Positions 33,700 through 45,540 of a stretch of DNA of 64,000 bases are shown here, piece after piece. The translations under genes were made by a program, and so were the position numbers. The notes under the pieces were generated by a model. The model had not been told where the DNA came from. It did not search any database and saw only the letters and a list, made by a program, of their open reading frames with translations. The DNA is taken from positions 29,924,811 through 29,988,810 of the forward strand of contig OY282605.1 of assembly GCA_958298945.1 (NCBI GenBank). The letters run 5' to 3'. The stretch is from Atherix ibis (taxonomy: Eukaryota; Arthropoda; Insecta; Diptera; Athericidae). Each line of letters begins with the position of its first letter. The first letter of the stretch is position 1.

Positions 33700-35233
33700 A
33701 AATAGCTATTTGGAAGTAATGTTGGAAGAGATATAATTTTCCTAGAAGGAAACAAGTTCTTGAAAAAACATTTGTTTAATTAAAATTTTAATTTTAAATA
33801 TTTTTAATTTATTTGTACTTTCCAAAGTATAAATTGGATAATCCTTTGAATACTTGTATTTTTAGGATTGGTTCAATGACTTTTACTATTTTTATTATAT
33901 TCGAAAGAAATATTTTTTGTTTTGGAAAAAGAAATAAAATTAAAAAACTATAAATTTATTAAAACTATTAAACAAAATCATTTAATTCGTAAAATTTCAA
34001 CAAAGTATATAGCTTGCAAACATTAAAGAGTTTAGTGTATATATTGGAAATTGTGGTTTTGATCCTTTTGGATGAATTTTAGGTTTTTTTTCTCGTTTTT
34101 CGTATAGTTTATATGAAAATTCATTATATCAATTTAATTCTGTCATATTTATATCATCGTCCATAAAATAGGTCACTGTTGATATAGTTTCGATTATTAA
34201 TTATTTTCGATGATTTTATGAAGTGTTCACCATTTAACTGCTTATTGATCCTATGGTTTATACTCTTGTAGAGTGTTTTAAATCATAGTTAACCGATGAA
34301 GTTTTTGATTAAGTACGAAAAACTGAATATTACGTCAAAACTGTCCACGTTATTCCACAATAGTAATTGAATTTCGGAACTGGCCATTGGTAAACATACA
34401 CAAAATATTTATCCAAATTTATGCACTATTTTAGAAATCCGTCAATGTAATAAATTTTCACTGTTAATAAACTAATTCCATCATCGGTTTATGAATATAC
34501 TCCAACTGAAAGTTCTATGTTTGTGAACAGTATTATTATTATTATCACTAATAATATTTTCATTTTAATTACAACATTATAATTTGATTTACTAAAGAAT
34601 ATTAATGAACTAAATTCATCTACGAAGCTATTGATTTTTATGTATTCGATAAAATTTTCTATAGTCGAAAAAAATAATATTTAAATTATTTAAAAAAAAA
34701 TGAATTTAAAGAAAAGGGATATTTTTCATTAAAATAAATATAAATTTTGTACTCTTCTCTGTTTACCAGGAAGTAATTATTATGCAGAAATGTTGAAAAC
34801 TTTTAAATACATATTCATACAAGTTTTGATGTACATTTGATATTTGAAAAGTTTGATTATATTTGATATATAAACTAAATAGAAATTGAATAAATAAGCA
34901 TAAATACGATATATGTATATTTTTGAAATTTATAAATGAATTTAGGTTTTCGTATTTAAATAGTTGTAAAGTTTCTGATTTAGTTTTATAGTTATTGCTA
35001 TTGAGTTTTTGTATAATAAAGATTTGTATTTGACAGTTTATAAGAAGAAATAACTAAATTTAATCGGAAATTTAGTTATTCCTATTATTTTTGTTTTGGT
35101 CGAATTTGAAATTTTCAATTTTCGCAAATATACAACTTATTTTATAAAGATACTTTTACAACTTTAATTCGATGTTATTTTGGTTAGATGCCAATCTGTT
35201 AGTTGATATTTTGATAGTCATATAGAGAATAGA
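33700..35233. other. AT-rich DNA, nothing recognised
   Basis: No motifs on either strand; long A/T runs and scattered stops throughout. Confidence 0.55.
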
Positions 35234-35235
35234 TA

Positions 35236-36104
35236 CGAGGTCTGTTCAAAAAGTATTATTCATTTTTTGATGAATATCTATTTTGTCCCCTTCAAAGTAA
35301 ACTACACCAGATATTATACACTTGTGCCAACGTTTTTTCCAATCCTCGAAGCACTTCAAAAAAATCATTTTTTGTGATCTTGTTCAGCTCCTTCTTAGAT
35401 GCGGTCTTTATCTTCTCAATCGTAGCGTAGCGTCGTCCTTTCATGGGACTCTTCAGTTTTGGGAACAAGAAAAAGTCACAGGGAGCCAGATGTGGGGAAT
35501 ATGGTGGCTGCGGCATTATTAGTGTGTTGTTTTTGGCCAAAAATTCGCGCACAAGCAACGATGCGTGAGCAGGGGCGTTATCATGGTGCAAAATCTAATT
35601 TTTGTTCTTCCACAAATCCGGGCGTTTCTGACGAATTGTTTCGCGCAACTTGCGCATAACTTGCAGGTAATATTCTACCCTGTGGCAAGAACTTATGACG
35701 CACCACGTACCTACACTCAAAGAAAACTATAAGCAAATCCTTCACATTCGACCGAACTTGGCGCGCTTTTTTGGGCCCTCTGAGAACATTTTGTACCATC
35801 GATAAACGTTGCTTCGGTCCAAGGTAGCTTCATCATATGCCACAATCAATATTCGGAATGCGTTTTCACACAAAATTTGATACAGATTCTTTGATCAATT
35901 TTTTGGAATGGGCACAAATCGAAGACGAGCCAAAACACGTGCAAGCACAGCAGCTGTCTAAAATTAACTGAACATTCAAAATTGCCGAACTTATCGGCAT
36001 AAGTGAGAGACATGAGTACCAATATAATGCCATAAAAAATCAAAAATCAAATATACGTAACCCGCGGAAATTCAAAATTCGCGATACTTTTTGAACAGAC
36101 CTCG
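35236..36104 (-). mobile_element. Internally deleted mariner, 869 bp
   Basis: Terminal inverted repeats CGAGGTCTGTTCAAAAAGTA at 35236 and its inverse ending at 36104; TA at 35234-35235 and 36105-36106. The right end is the transposase 5' side. The right 230 bp is the same sequence found on both arms of 43867-44439. Much of the N-terminal coding region is gone. Confidence 0.9.
35292..35915 (-). pseudogene. Mariner transposase remnant with N-terminal deletion
   Basis: Starts KIDQRICIKFCVK near 35911, then jumps to the middle domain (RYVVRHKFLPQGRIL) and the catalytic region HHDNAPAHAS and PQPPYSPHLAPCDFFLFPK; SPH replaces SPD, but the catalytic Asp in 'PCD' is kept. The first catalytic box is deleted. 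The C-terminus FFEVLRGLEKTLAQVYNI is typical. Frames break near 35580 and 35600. Confidence 0.8.
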
Positions 36105-36112
36105 TATATATG

Positions 36113-36435
36113 GCGTTATAACCTAAGATCATAGAAGTACTGGATAGGTAAGGACAAGTTGTGACACCAAAAACTTTGAACGAGAGCCAGGTTGAGAGCC
36201 AGATGGTAATGTCTATATTATAGAAGAGTTTTTAAAGATACTATGGAAATGGATAAATTCATATTATTACAAAAAGTAGGTGTCAGTGACGACTCTTATC
36301 CATACAAAAAATGCTACATATAAATATGCACGTGCTTCGATTTATCGCCGCTTGCAATAAATATTGTGATACATAAAATTTGTGCACATATAGGGAAATA
36401 TGACGAAAGATCCTTTCTAGTAGTTCTTTGATCTA
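36113..36435. repeat. Repeat family B element with visible inverted ends
   Basis: Left end ttataacctaagatcatag and right end, inverted, ttataactttagatcaaag form imperfect terminal inverted repeats of about 30 bp. The interior carries gtgtcagtgac, gatttatcgccgcttgcaat and aaatatgacg landmarks of family B. It abuts the mariner at 35236-36104. Non-coding. Confidence 0.65.
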
Positions 36436-36679
36436 AAGTTATAACCATAAACAACGTGTAATTATTGTTAACACATTTAACGAAAATTAATTATTGTGAC
36501 TCTTACAAAATTAAATGAAAACTTGTGTCAAAATCAAATTGCCCTCTTCGCAAAAATTGAATCATTCCCAAACCGTTCTGTGAAATAATTTGTATAAACA
36601 TTTACATTAAACTTTTTTGTCGAAAATTTGCCTCTTTAAATGGATAGGAAGCTAGCTACTTTTCAAATTTCCTTTGAAA

Positions 36680-36870
36680 TCCCACCAAACAGATAGTATA
36701 AGTTTTTTTTTGATGAATATTGACTTTCGAAGTGCTTTGAGCCGGTTCATCTTTTCTACTCCAGGATATTTTGCGCTTAACATTGTTGTAGACAACCCAT
36801 TTCTCGTCCCCAGTGATGATACGCTTCAAAAATGAATCATTATCTTCAAAAATGGTTTTTTTTCCAAGGG
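36680..36870 (-). pseudogene. Mariner transposase fragment
   Basis: Reads DSFLKRIITGDEKWVVYNN then KRKISW...AQSTSKVNIHQKK, the first catalytic box and following region, closest by eye to the mariner at 12-1303. No ends found; only about 60 codons survive. Confidence 0.7.
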
Positions 36871-37280
36871 ACACTACTGACTTAGTGACGCACGAGCTAG
36901 TACTGAAAAAAATAATGAACAAAATTTGACCCACTTCTCAAAAAGATTCGCCATCACTGCCCTAAATATTGCGGCATGAACATTTTCTGGTTATTGTGGG
37001 TGTGAGAGCACCTACTTTGCACACACTTCGAACCCCTCCGACGCATAAAACTAGCGATAAGTATGACTAGCATATAGGATAAGTTGGTAATATGAGTATG
37101 GTCGTCACTGGTCATGTTCTTGTAGAGCTTAACATTCATCAATTTACATTCCAAAATTTTAATACCTTCCTCTTCCCATCTAACACCCAAGGATCAAATC
37201 AACTTTTATAGTATAACATAATATTTATATAAGCTGGCAATAATCAAATTTTAATATGTAATTTAATTAAAAAATAACTA
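36871..37280. other. Unassigned spacer
   Basis: A 78-codon frame on the minus strand (36954-37190) has no motif that I recognise. Nothing else is seen. Confidence 0.4.
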
Positions 37281-37772
37281 CCAGGCGTATAAGCGTAAAT
37301 CCGCTGTTTTTACTCGTCAAAAAACACATGTTTTTTTTCCATAGAAAGCAAAAACAAAGTTATTCAAAGTACTTGCCCTTGCTAGCTACATATTTTTGCC
37401 ATCTCTCGGGTAATTCGTAGATACCACGCCAAAAAATGGTTTGCCTCCTTCTCTTTCGAGGCAAAGCACTCATCAAGCCATTTTCGGACGTCTTCGTAAG
37501 AATCGAAGTGCTGCTCAGCGAGCGCGTGGCCCATCGACGAAAACAGGTGGTAGTCGGAAGGGGCCATGTCTGGTGAATGAGCGGACACAAAACTAGACAT
37601 GATTACCAAAGTAAAAATATATGTTGTTGTACGAAATTGCTGACAATGTGCACTGATTAATGTTGACAGATTTCAAACTCATAAAAAAAAAGTATGGGCG
37701 TGCCCATGGTAGCTTAATACGCTCACTCACGTCATCTATGACCAAATAGCGGATTCAACCTTATACCCCTTG
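37281..37772 (-). mobile_element. 492-bp deletion derivative of a Mos1-like mariner
   Basis: Ends CCAGGCGTATAAGCGTAAAT at 37281 and a mutated inverse ending at 37772, with TA at 37279-37280 and 37773-37774. The coding remnant joins the first five codons (MSSFV, ATG at about 37600) directly to SPDMAPSDYHLF and the C-terminus, with the middle of the transposase removed. The same family's full-length member is at 59565-60847. Such derivatives behave as MITEs. Confidence 0.88.
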
Positions 37773-39110
37773 TAAGTAGAGTTTTACAATTAAAATAGTT
37801 AATAATGAAATCGCTTTAATAATATTCTATATGGTTCACTCTAATAAGATTCCCCAGATATTATATATGACACGCTCAGTTTGTTTGAAGATCGAAATAA
37901 ACTAATTTCAAAATAATTTTCTATTCAAAATTCAATGTTCTGAAACTTAATATTATTTGTAATATTGTTAATAATATTATTGTAAATTTACGTGTTATGA
38001 AAGAATTATATTCGATTAATATAAATAATCTAATAGAACTCGTACAATACTCATAAAAGCTACGAGTACTAAGTCCTATATACCAGGTGAAGAAATTGAT
38101 GAAATATTAATTCCTATTTGAACACTGTTCATTGATTTGTGTTCGTGTTTATAACGTTGGATTAATCTTGAGTTGATAGTTGAACATTTGAGTAAATACA
38201 CTTAATTAAATTGCATACTGCATAGTATCGTAGCATGAACAGCTTCACTTTTACTAAGCATATTTCAAATTATATTTCTTCTCTCATGAGGGATGACATT
38301 TTGCTTCTTAACTAAGCTTTTTTACAGATGAACTTCAATTAAATTGAATTCAGTAATAAATTAGTCTCCTTGATTTTGTGCTATTATTTAGTTGTAGCAA
38401 GTCGTCGAATGCGGAAAATTTCGTATACATAACGTTTTTCATATCCTCGATACGTTGGGTAGTCTAGTCTATATAAAAGAATAAATAGTGTTGGAATTTA
38501 ATGCAACGAATCATTTTTATTACTGACTACTGACGAGTAACTGCATCAAGGTCAATTCATCCTACATTAATTTTGTTAGACTTGAGACGTTACCGTTCTC
38601 TAGTTCATAATTACACAAGCAAAGAAGTTAAACGGTTACATTAATCAAGAAAATTGCATGGAATGCACAATCTGAAAAGTTCAAGTTTAATTTTGCAGAT
38701 TTATTAATAAATTTGAAAAGTTTTTTTTAATTTTAATTGAAAGTAATCAACAAAATTTTTTTAAATTCTTTTACGTTTTATTAATGTTTTATTTTTCTCT
38801 AACTTTATCATTTATAAGAAGAAGGAGCTTTAAAATGGTTGTTGTCTAGAATGACTGATAGAGTATACAAAATAAAGTGTTATTAAAACTAATGTTAAAC
38901 AAAACATATTTTAACGACTTTTAGTTGCTCCCTTCAATTAACTATCGATCAGTTTCATTAAGGAAGCTGGCAACATTTAACGTGAAGTCGCCAAATTGCC
39001 TCATGGGCGTGGCGCTACAACAACAAACAAATAAAACATATTTTAAATTCAGTTTTTGTTAAAGTTTTTAATTTAGAATATTTTTAAAACCATAGAATTA
39101 TGTATAAAAT
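37773..39110. other. AT-rich DNA, nothing recognised
   Basis: No transposon ends or coding motifs noticed on either strand. Confidence 0.5.
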
Positions 39111-39500
39111 TATTTAAATGGCCGCCAGGATACTTCTTGCAGGACACGATCATTTTGTGGTAGTTTTTAATGACATTTTCGCACATTTTAAGCTGTTATT
39201 TGGCCATTACTAGACGGAAGTCAGTTTTTTAAATAATCGAAAGTTTAGATATTATCTACGATAGATATTTCTTGTAGAGTGGAGAGGGAGGAGGTTAAGA
39301 GGGGGAGACAGTCTCCCTCCTCTTAACCTCCCCCCTATCCACTCTACAAGAAAAATGCTAAAGACTACAAATCGCACGATCTTGGACACCAATTGACATC
39401 ACCAAATTTTCATGTGTGGTAATTTTGCTTACAGATGTGTCCATCAAACGAGAAATAAGCATCTTCGCTGAAAAAAGAGTCTTTTTTTTATAGAAAATTT
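39111..39500 (-). pseudogene. DD41D transposase relic containing a hairpin
   Basis: Minus-strand pieces: FFSEDAYFSFDGHICKQNY near 39475-39420, FGDVNWCPRSCDL near 39400-39360, and a C-terminal part near 39130-39200 with Cys/Lys-rich spacing seen in the other relics. The hairpin at 39272-39351 starts within the region corresponding to the CDLTPLDFFLWG box. Confidence 0.62.
39272..39351. repeat. Near-perfect 80-bp hairpin, GC-rich
   Basis: Arms 39272-39310 and 39312-39351 are inverse complements around a single A at 39311, with two substitutions and one 1-base indel by eye. The outer arm is CTTGTAGAGTGGA; the inner arm is GGTTAAGAGG then GGGAGAC. Strongly purine on one side and pyrimidine on the other, unlike the surrounding DNA. 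Confidence 0.92.
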
Positions 39501-39617
39501 TTATAAATTATAACACTTTATTTGGTGATAAAGCAATCCAGAATAAATCGATCAACTTTAAAGCTTACCATCAAGCACACTTTTTCTGAACCTTTGAAGT
39601 TTTCTTTTTTATCAGCT

Positions 39618-39800
39618 TTAATGTTTATCGATGGTCACTGATTCCTCATTTTCCTCAGTTTTCCATGTTGAAGAAATCCAATGCGCGAGATTCTCAAGAG
39701 CTGTCGGTCGAATGGGGAACAACAGAAATCTGATGATGGAGATGGACATGTGGCAAAGAGCGTTGTCATTGTGCAACATCCCTTTTTCAAAACCTTTCAA
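39618..39800 (-). pseudogene. Possible mariner/Tc1 fragment
   Basis: One stretch reads KGMLHNDNALCHMS, resembling the second catalytic box (HxDNAPxH-type). The following residues do not match the usual SPDLAP region. Weak evidence. Confidence 0.35.
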
Positions 39801-39869
39801 GGACTACTTCATCAGCTTCAATATTAATCGATGGTTTTACCTTACAAGATCAGCTTTCGATCTTCCTTA

Positions 39870-42800
39870 ACAAGGTTCGTCTTCCATGGCTTCTCTGCGC
39901 TCCAAAAATGGGTAATGTTTGAAGTTAAAATTTTATTGCATATCGAAGAAGGACAAAACGTACAAGCTATCTAACAAATAAGTCTACAGTATTGCCAAAA
40001 ATGCTCTCAATGATGCTGGTCTCAGTATCTATCTGCCACAGTTTATACAACTGCCTTGAAAAAGTTTAAAGCTAAATTACTTTACAACTTTTGAAGATTT
40101 TATATTTTCCAAATAGGATATAAATAGTATCAATTAACAATGGTTGTCCCATAAATTATTAAAAAGAAATGTATAAATTAATGATAGAGAGAGAAAAGGA
40201 TACCAAATAAATATTATTTTTTAAATTTTACAATTTTATTTATGTGAAGTTTTATTTATAAAAATTAAAAATTTTCAGCGTAGAAAATCTAAAATTGAAC
40301 TCTATTTTCTCTTTTAAATCTATAATGGTGATTGTTCTATTTACCTGCTTTACAAAAACAATACCGAGATTAAAAATATTTCAGAATTATTTAGTGTAGA
40401 CATAAAGTTTTGAAACATTCATAAAATGTAATGACAGGTATACATTTAAAAAAAACAAAAATAACAAAAAACTTTATAGATAAAAAATTTATCTTAATCA
40501 TGTCAAAAAACTGTAATCAGTTTAAAAAAGAAAATATATATTTTTAGATACTTTTCATAATTTTGATTAATTAAAGAAATATTTTTGGGGTCATTAAATG
40601 CTGATTCAGTGAAAACCAGTTGGGAATTAACAAAAAAAAAAATTCCATCAGCGATTATTGATTATTTTTGCATATTTTCATTTACAAAAGACTGAATACT
40701 TTTCATCTTAGTATTAATAAACAAAAACAGCAAATATATTTCATCTTTATTTAAAAAAAAATAAAAATAAAAATTGATTGACCCACGCAACCGTGAACGA
40801 CAGGTATTCCCCTAACAAATAACTATGTAACATCAAAACTCTTAATCGATCTACCACCAACACCACTATCTCGATGAATGACAGCTTGACAAGTAACCGT
40901 ACAAAAAAAAGCAATAATAAAATAAATAAATGAATAAAATACATAAATAAAAATGAAGAAATTTTTTGTTTAGGCTATATACGATTGGTGTGCTAGACCT
41001 CAAAAATTTTATACGATCCCACCAAGCAGCAAAAGTTGCGCGCTCATACAAATCAGTTGCTGCGAAACATTTAACTAGCGCGGGACGCTAACATTTTATT
41101 TTTTATATACTTTTTATATTTAATATTATATATAATATACATTTATATGTATATAAAAATAATTTTTTATATGTGATTTTAATTAAATTTTTACGTTTTG
41201 TTGTTTTTTTTCTATAAAAGTTTTATGTCAATAAAAAGTGCTCTCTTTTTTAAAAAATCGTTTTTTTTTTGTGTGAATAAAACATTTTTTTATATGATTC
41301 TAAAATAATAAATAGTAAAATTATATAAATTATTTGAAAAAAAAAACAAAAATAGTACAGTTTAATAAAATATTTAATAACATTTTATTTATTTATGGTT
41401 AAAAACAAATACAATATTAACGAGTATAGATTTTTGTTTTACCTTTGTGATTGTAGTGTTTTCTCATGAACAATTAATATAATTGTGCAAACAATTTATA
41501 GATTTTAATATAATTCATATGCCAAAAAAATTATACGAATAAATTAAAAAAAAAATATTTTATATTTTTAAATTTTATAATATTTTTAAAGTTTTTTTTT
41601 TAAAGAAAAGAGAAAAAGCGAATTTAGTCAAAATGCATCGTAAGTAAATATATCTATTTATGTGTACAAACAAAATTGCTTTATTTAAATTGATCTGCTC
41701 CAACAACAACCATGAAAATACACCCAATCAAATAATCAAGTTGTAGTCCAAAAATAAACCCAATCAAGTAATCAACTTGAGGTCCATTCAAATAAGTACT
41801 ATGTAAAAGTAATTAATTATTTGAAGGCCACAGTTAATATTACTACATTTTGTGAGCGCTTTTTTTTTTACCTGCAAAATGTATTTTTATGTTACTCGTA
41901 CCTTTTCAAATAATGTTTTCAAATAGAAAAAAAAGATAAAATAATACCTCTACCAGTGCTTACCGGTTATTATTATGAATTTCTTTTTTTTTTGAATAAT
42001 AAAACAAGAGATATTAACCAATGTAACTAGCTCTACATATATTCAAACAAGTACATATGTGGTAATTGCAATGGAAAAAATGTTTAAGTTTTATTTGTTC
42101 AGGTTTCGTTGTGTCATTTGACAAACGTAATCGGACAAGGTTTTGTGTTATAAAAAAGTATGTTTTCATTATTAAAGGTAACCACAAAAAAAAATTCTAC
42201 AATTTTCTAATTTTACATTGCATACAAAAAAAATTTATTATTTAGTTTCCAATATTTCAAAAAGAAAAAGTTCTTAAATATTTGAAGCCATTTTATTGTA
42301 AATTATTTTAGAGAATTTTATTGATTTTATAGTAAACTAAATACATTTTGAAACAGTTAATCTATTACGTTAAAAAAATCGATAGATTATTGAAAAACTA
42401 CAGTAATATTTATAATTAGTTTTTGTAAAAACATTGTTTAAACTGTAATTATAGGAGTTACTATTTTAAAAACAATTAAATCAAAATTACGAGTATTTCC
42501 GTCATAAGTTGACGATTGTTGAATGTTAATTTTTTTTCCATTCTTAATTACAGTAAAAATTTGTTATTATAAAATGTAATGTGTTTTAAAAAAAAATATA
42601 TAATGTTTTATTTTAATACAGTTTTAAGAAAATTTAATATAAAATTATTTTTAAAAAAAGTTTTCTTAGTTTACTTAAAAAAATGGTATGATCAAAAAAG
42701 GTATGGTATAGTGGTCACTTTCTTTATTTTAACCCAAATTTTCTAAAAAAAATTTATTAATGTTTTTTTTTACCTTCAATTAATTTGCTTCATTAGATTT

Positions 42801-43419
42801 GCTTATAAAAAAAGTGAATTTTTTTAATGGAAATTTACGAAAGTGGAAAGTTAGCTATTATTTTAGAAACGTTTTATTGCTAAGAAATTAAGAAATCAAG
42901 TATTTAAAATAAAATGCTCGTCATTCTGATAGTCTGTATAGCCGAATTTGCCGAACAGATGCCATCAATATAAAAAATTAGATAATTTGTTGCCTTCCTT
43001 AACACTGTAATTATTGCTCGTATTAAAAAAAAAAAATTTTATAAATTTTTAATATTTATATAATATTTAGAATTAGAAAATAAAACAACTATTCTTGTTG
43101 GCTTTAAATAAGTGTATTTTGATATGGGAAACTGTTTGCTTGACTATCACAAAATGATTTATTTAAAAACAAAAATTCTAATTTTTATAAATTTGTAATA
43201 TTTTCAATGAATATTAAAATAACTAAATATTATGTTATACATAATTAAATTTTTGACAAAATAGAAACTTGAAAAATTAACTGTAACAAGTTATCCAATT
43301 TGTGTTTTGGAAATTAGAAATAAATAAAATAGACTTAAAATTCAATTTTTGATAAAATTATTATTTTAATATATTGCTCCAATTATTGCCATTATATATT
43401 AAATATAATATTATTTAAA
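39870..43419. other. AT-rich DNA, nothing recognised
   Basis: Long A/T tracts. The 60-65-codon frames on the minus strand at 40747-41051 show no family features. No element ends were found. Confidence 0.5.
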
Positions 43420-43750
43420 TGGTTACTAAGAGACTATTTGCAGGACTCGATCCTTTTGAGGTGATTTTTTATAACTTTTTCGCACAGTTCGAGTTGTAAT
43501 TTACACGACGGATGTTGATTTTTTGTAAAAGTTTATTTTTTTTTTTTTGGCATCACAATATATAGTTAAGATTAATATTTTTAAGGTCTTGGCAAAAAAA
43601 GCCTGTTATCGTCGTTCACTTCAAATCATGACTTTTTCACAGTTACTTGTGGGTTCTTAGGGTCCAAATATAAAAATTTTACTTATTAACGTATCCATCA
43701 AGCAGAAAATGATCCACATCACTGAAGAAAATTTTTCTCAAAAAATCAGC
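43420..43750 (-). pseudogene. DD41D transposase relic
   Basis: Reads FFSDVDHFLLDGYVNK near 43740-43690 and, after a gap, QLELCEKVIKNHLKRIESCK near 43500-43440, the C-terminal region of the family. The middle is lost. Confidence 0.65.
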
Positions 43751-43866
43751 ATCCAAAGTCGGTTTTTCACCACCAATTTTATCCTATGCAATTTAAACGT
43801 ATTGCTTGATAGCTAAACGATTCATAATATAAAATTGCAAACTTTAGTCTAAATAAGTATTATATA

Positions 43867-44439
43867 CGAGGTCTGCTGAAAAAGTATCGCGAATTTTGAA
43901 TTTCCGCGGGTTACGTATATTTGATTTGTGATTTTTTGTGGCGTTACGTTGGTACTCATATCTCTCACATATGCCGACAAGTTCGGCCATTTTGCATGTT
44001 CAGGTAATTTTTGACAGCTGCTTTGCTTCCACGTGTTTTGGCTCGTCTTCGATTTTTGCCCATTTTCGACCAAAAACAGCATCGCATTAACATTGCTAAG
44101 GAGCTGTTGGACTCTGTCCACGACGACCCAAATTTGCTCTGCTCACGCATCGTTGCTGTTGGACTCTGTCCGCGACGACCATGATAACGCCTCTGCTCAC
44201 GCATCGTTGCAAAAACCCGAAACAGATTCTTTGATCCATTTTTTGGAATGGGCAAAAATCGAAGACGAGCCAAAACACGTGCAAGCAAACGTCAAAAATT
44301 AACTGAACATTCAAAATGGCCCAACTTATCGGTATAAGTGAGAGACATGAGTACCAACATAACGCCACAAAAAATCGAAAATCAAATTGACGTAACCCGC
44401 AAAAATTCAAAATTCGCGATACTTTTTGAACAGACCTCG
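43867..44439. mobile_element. Palindromic mariner derivative with two 5' ends
   Basis: Arms of about 200 bp (43867-44068 and about 44247-44439) are inverse copies, each tipped with CGAGGTCTG and flanked by TA (43865-43866, 44440-44441). The arm sequence is the 5' UTR side of the mariner family at 35236-36104; on the right arm it runs to the ATG region (MDQRIC-like, about 44240). The centre keeps IAKELLDSVHDDPNLL and two short direct repeats (ttggactctgtcc and ctctgctcacgcatcgttgc, each twice). It cannot encode a transposase. Confidence 0.9.
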
Positions 44440-44441
44440 TA

Positions 44442-44904
44442 TATTGAACAACTGTCAAATAACACATCTATACTTTCCGTACTACACTATAGATAACTCA
44501 TTATTAGAAGTGGATTCTCGCATGAGTGTAAAAGTAGCATGAGCACATTTTTAATCATTAACACTTACTGGTCACTTTTTGAACCTGACTCCTGGGTGGG
44601 GTTTTATAAAATAGTCGTGGCTGTAGAAAGATTTTTATCTTATGGCAAGGAATATCATATTTAACGTGGTATAGGTTTCGAGATACGACAACTATAGGGA
44701 TTGAGATACGCCCAATCAACGCGCATAACAGACCTGCCCAGTAATGGATTTCGCCAACTCAGCTGACTAGATCCAGGTAATTACTCTCATCTCAATTACT
44801 CAACAACACCCCAGCTCACCTAAATCCAACGCATTCTTCTTTGATTTCCTGCCTGGACTATTTCATGCATTGCATGCAACATTCTATCAGGTTTCCTCTT
44901 TTCC
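44442..44904. other. Unassigned, less AT-rich DNA
   Basis: No motif recognised; base composition is closer to that of the retroelement islands. Confidence 0.4.
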
Positions 44905-45150
44905 TTCGTAATCTTCTTCATCTTCTTCATCTTTTTCACCTTCTTCATCTTCTTAATCTTCTTAGTATTATTAATCTTCTTAATCTTCTCAATCTTCTTC
45001 ATCTACTTTATCTTCTTTATCTTCTTCATCTTCTTCATATTCTTCATATTCTTCACCTTCTTCATCTTCTTAATCTTGTTAATCTTCTTCATCTTCCCCT
45101 TCTTTTTCATCTTCTTCATTTTTTTCATCTCCTTCATCTTCTTCATTTAT
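44905..45150. repeat. Degenerate CTTCTTCAT minisatellite
   Basis: About 245 bp of imperfect 9-bp units (cttcttcat, cttcttaat, ctttttcac). The pattern creates long translated Leu/His-rich or Lys/Met-rich frames that are by-products, not genes. Confidence 0.88.
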
Positions 45151-45349
45151 TTTTCTTAACCATATTTCATGTCCCTTGCATGAAGCAGTTTTCCTTAAAT
45201 CTTCCATCAATTCCAATAGTCAGCGGTCTCAACCACATTCTAATGGACACCAGCGGGAATCGGATAAAAGTCAGAATGCACAATATTGGTGTAACAGATA
45301 GTATTGAAAAAAAATAGCGGTCTGAGAGCTGAGATTTTAGAATTTAAGA

Positions 45350-45540
45350 TTCTAAAGAAAAAGCTTCAACGATTTTTTCGTATATTTCGAGTTGTAATTC
45401 GGCCATTACTTGACGAATATTGGTTTTTACATGCTTTAAAGTTTTGGAAATATTTACGTAAACACAATTTTTTTCGTGCATTCCCCTCTAAGAAATAGTC
45501 AAATGGCGTCAAATTCCACGATCTTGCCATATTAAATTGG
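45350..45540 (-). pseudogene. DD41D transposase relic
   Basis: Minus-strand reading contains NLTPFDYFL near 45520-45495 (third catalytic box), then YVNISKTLKHVKTNIRQVMA and ELQLEIYEKIVEAFSLES. Matches the third-box-to-C-terminus part of 32523-33584. Frame changes between pieces. Confidence 0.7.

Noticed and set aside
40747..41051. Possible small membrane protein on the minus strand
   Set aside because: Hydrophobic only because of AT-rich codons; no start context, splice or homology support.
44841..45317. 158-codon plus-strand open frame rich in Leu and His
   Set aside because: It is translated from the 9-bp minisatellite; periodic composition, no splice sites or domain.
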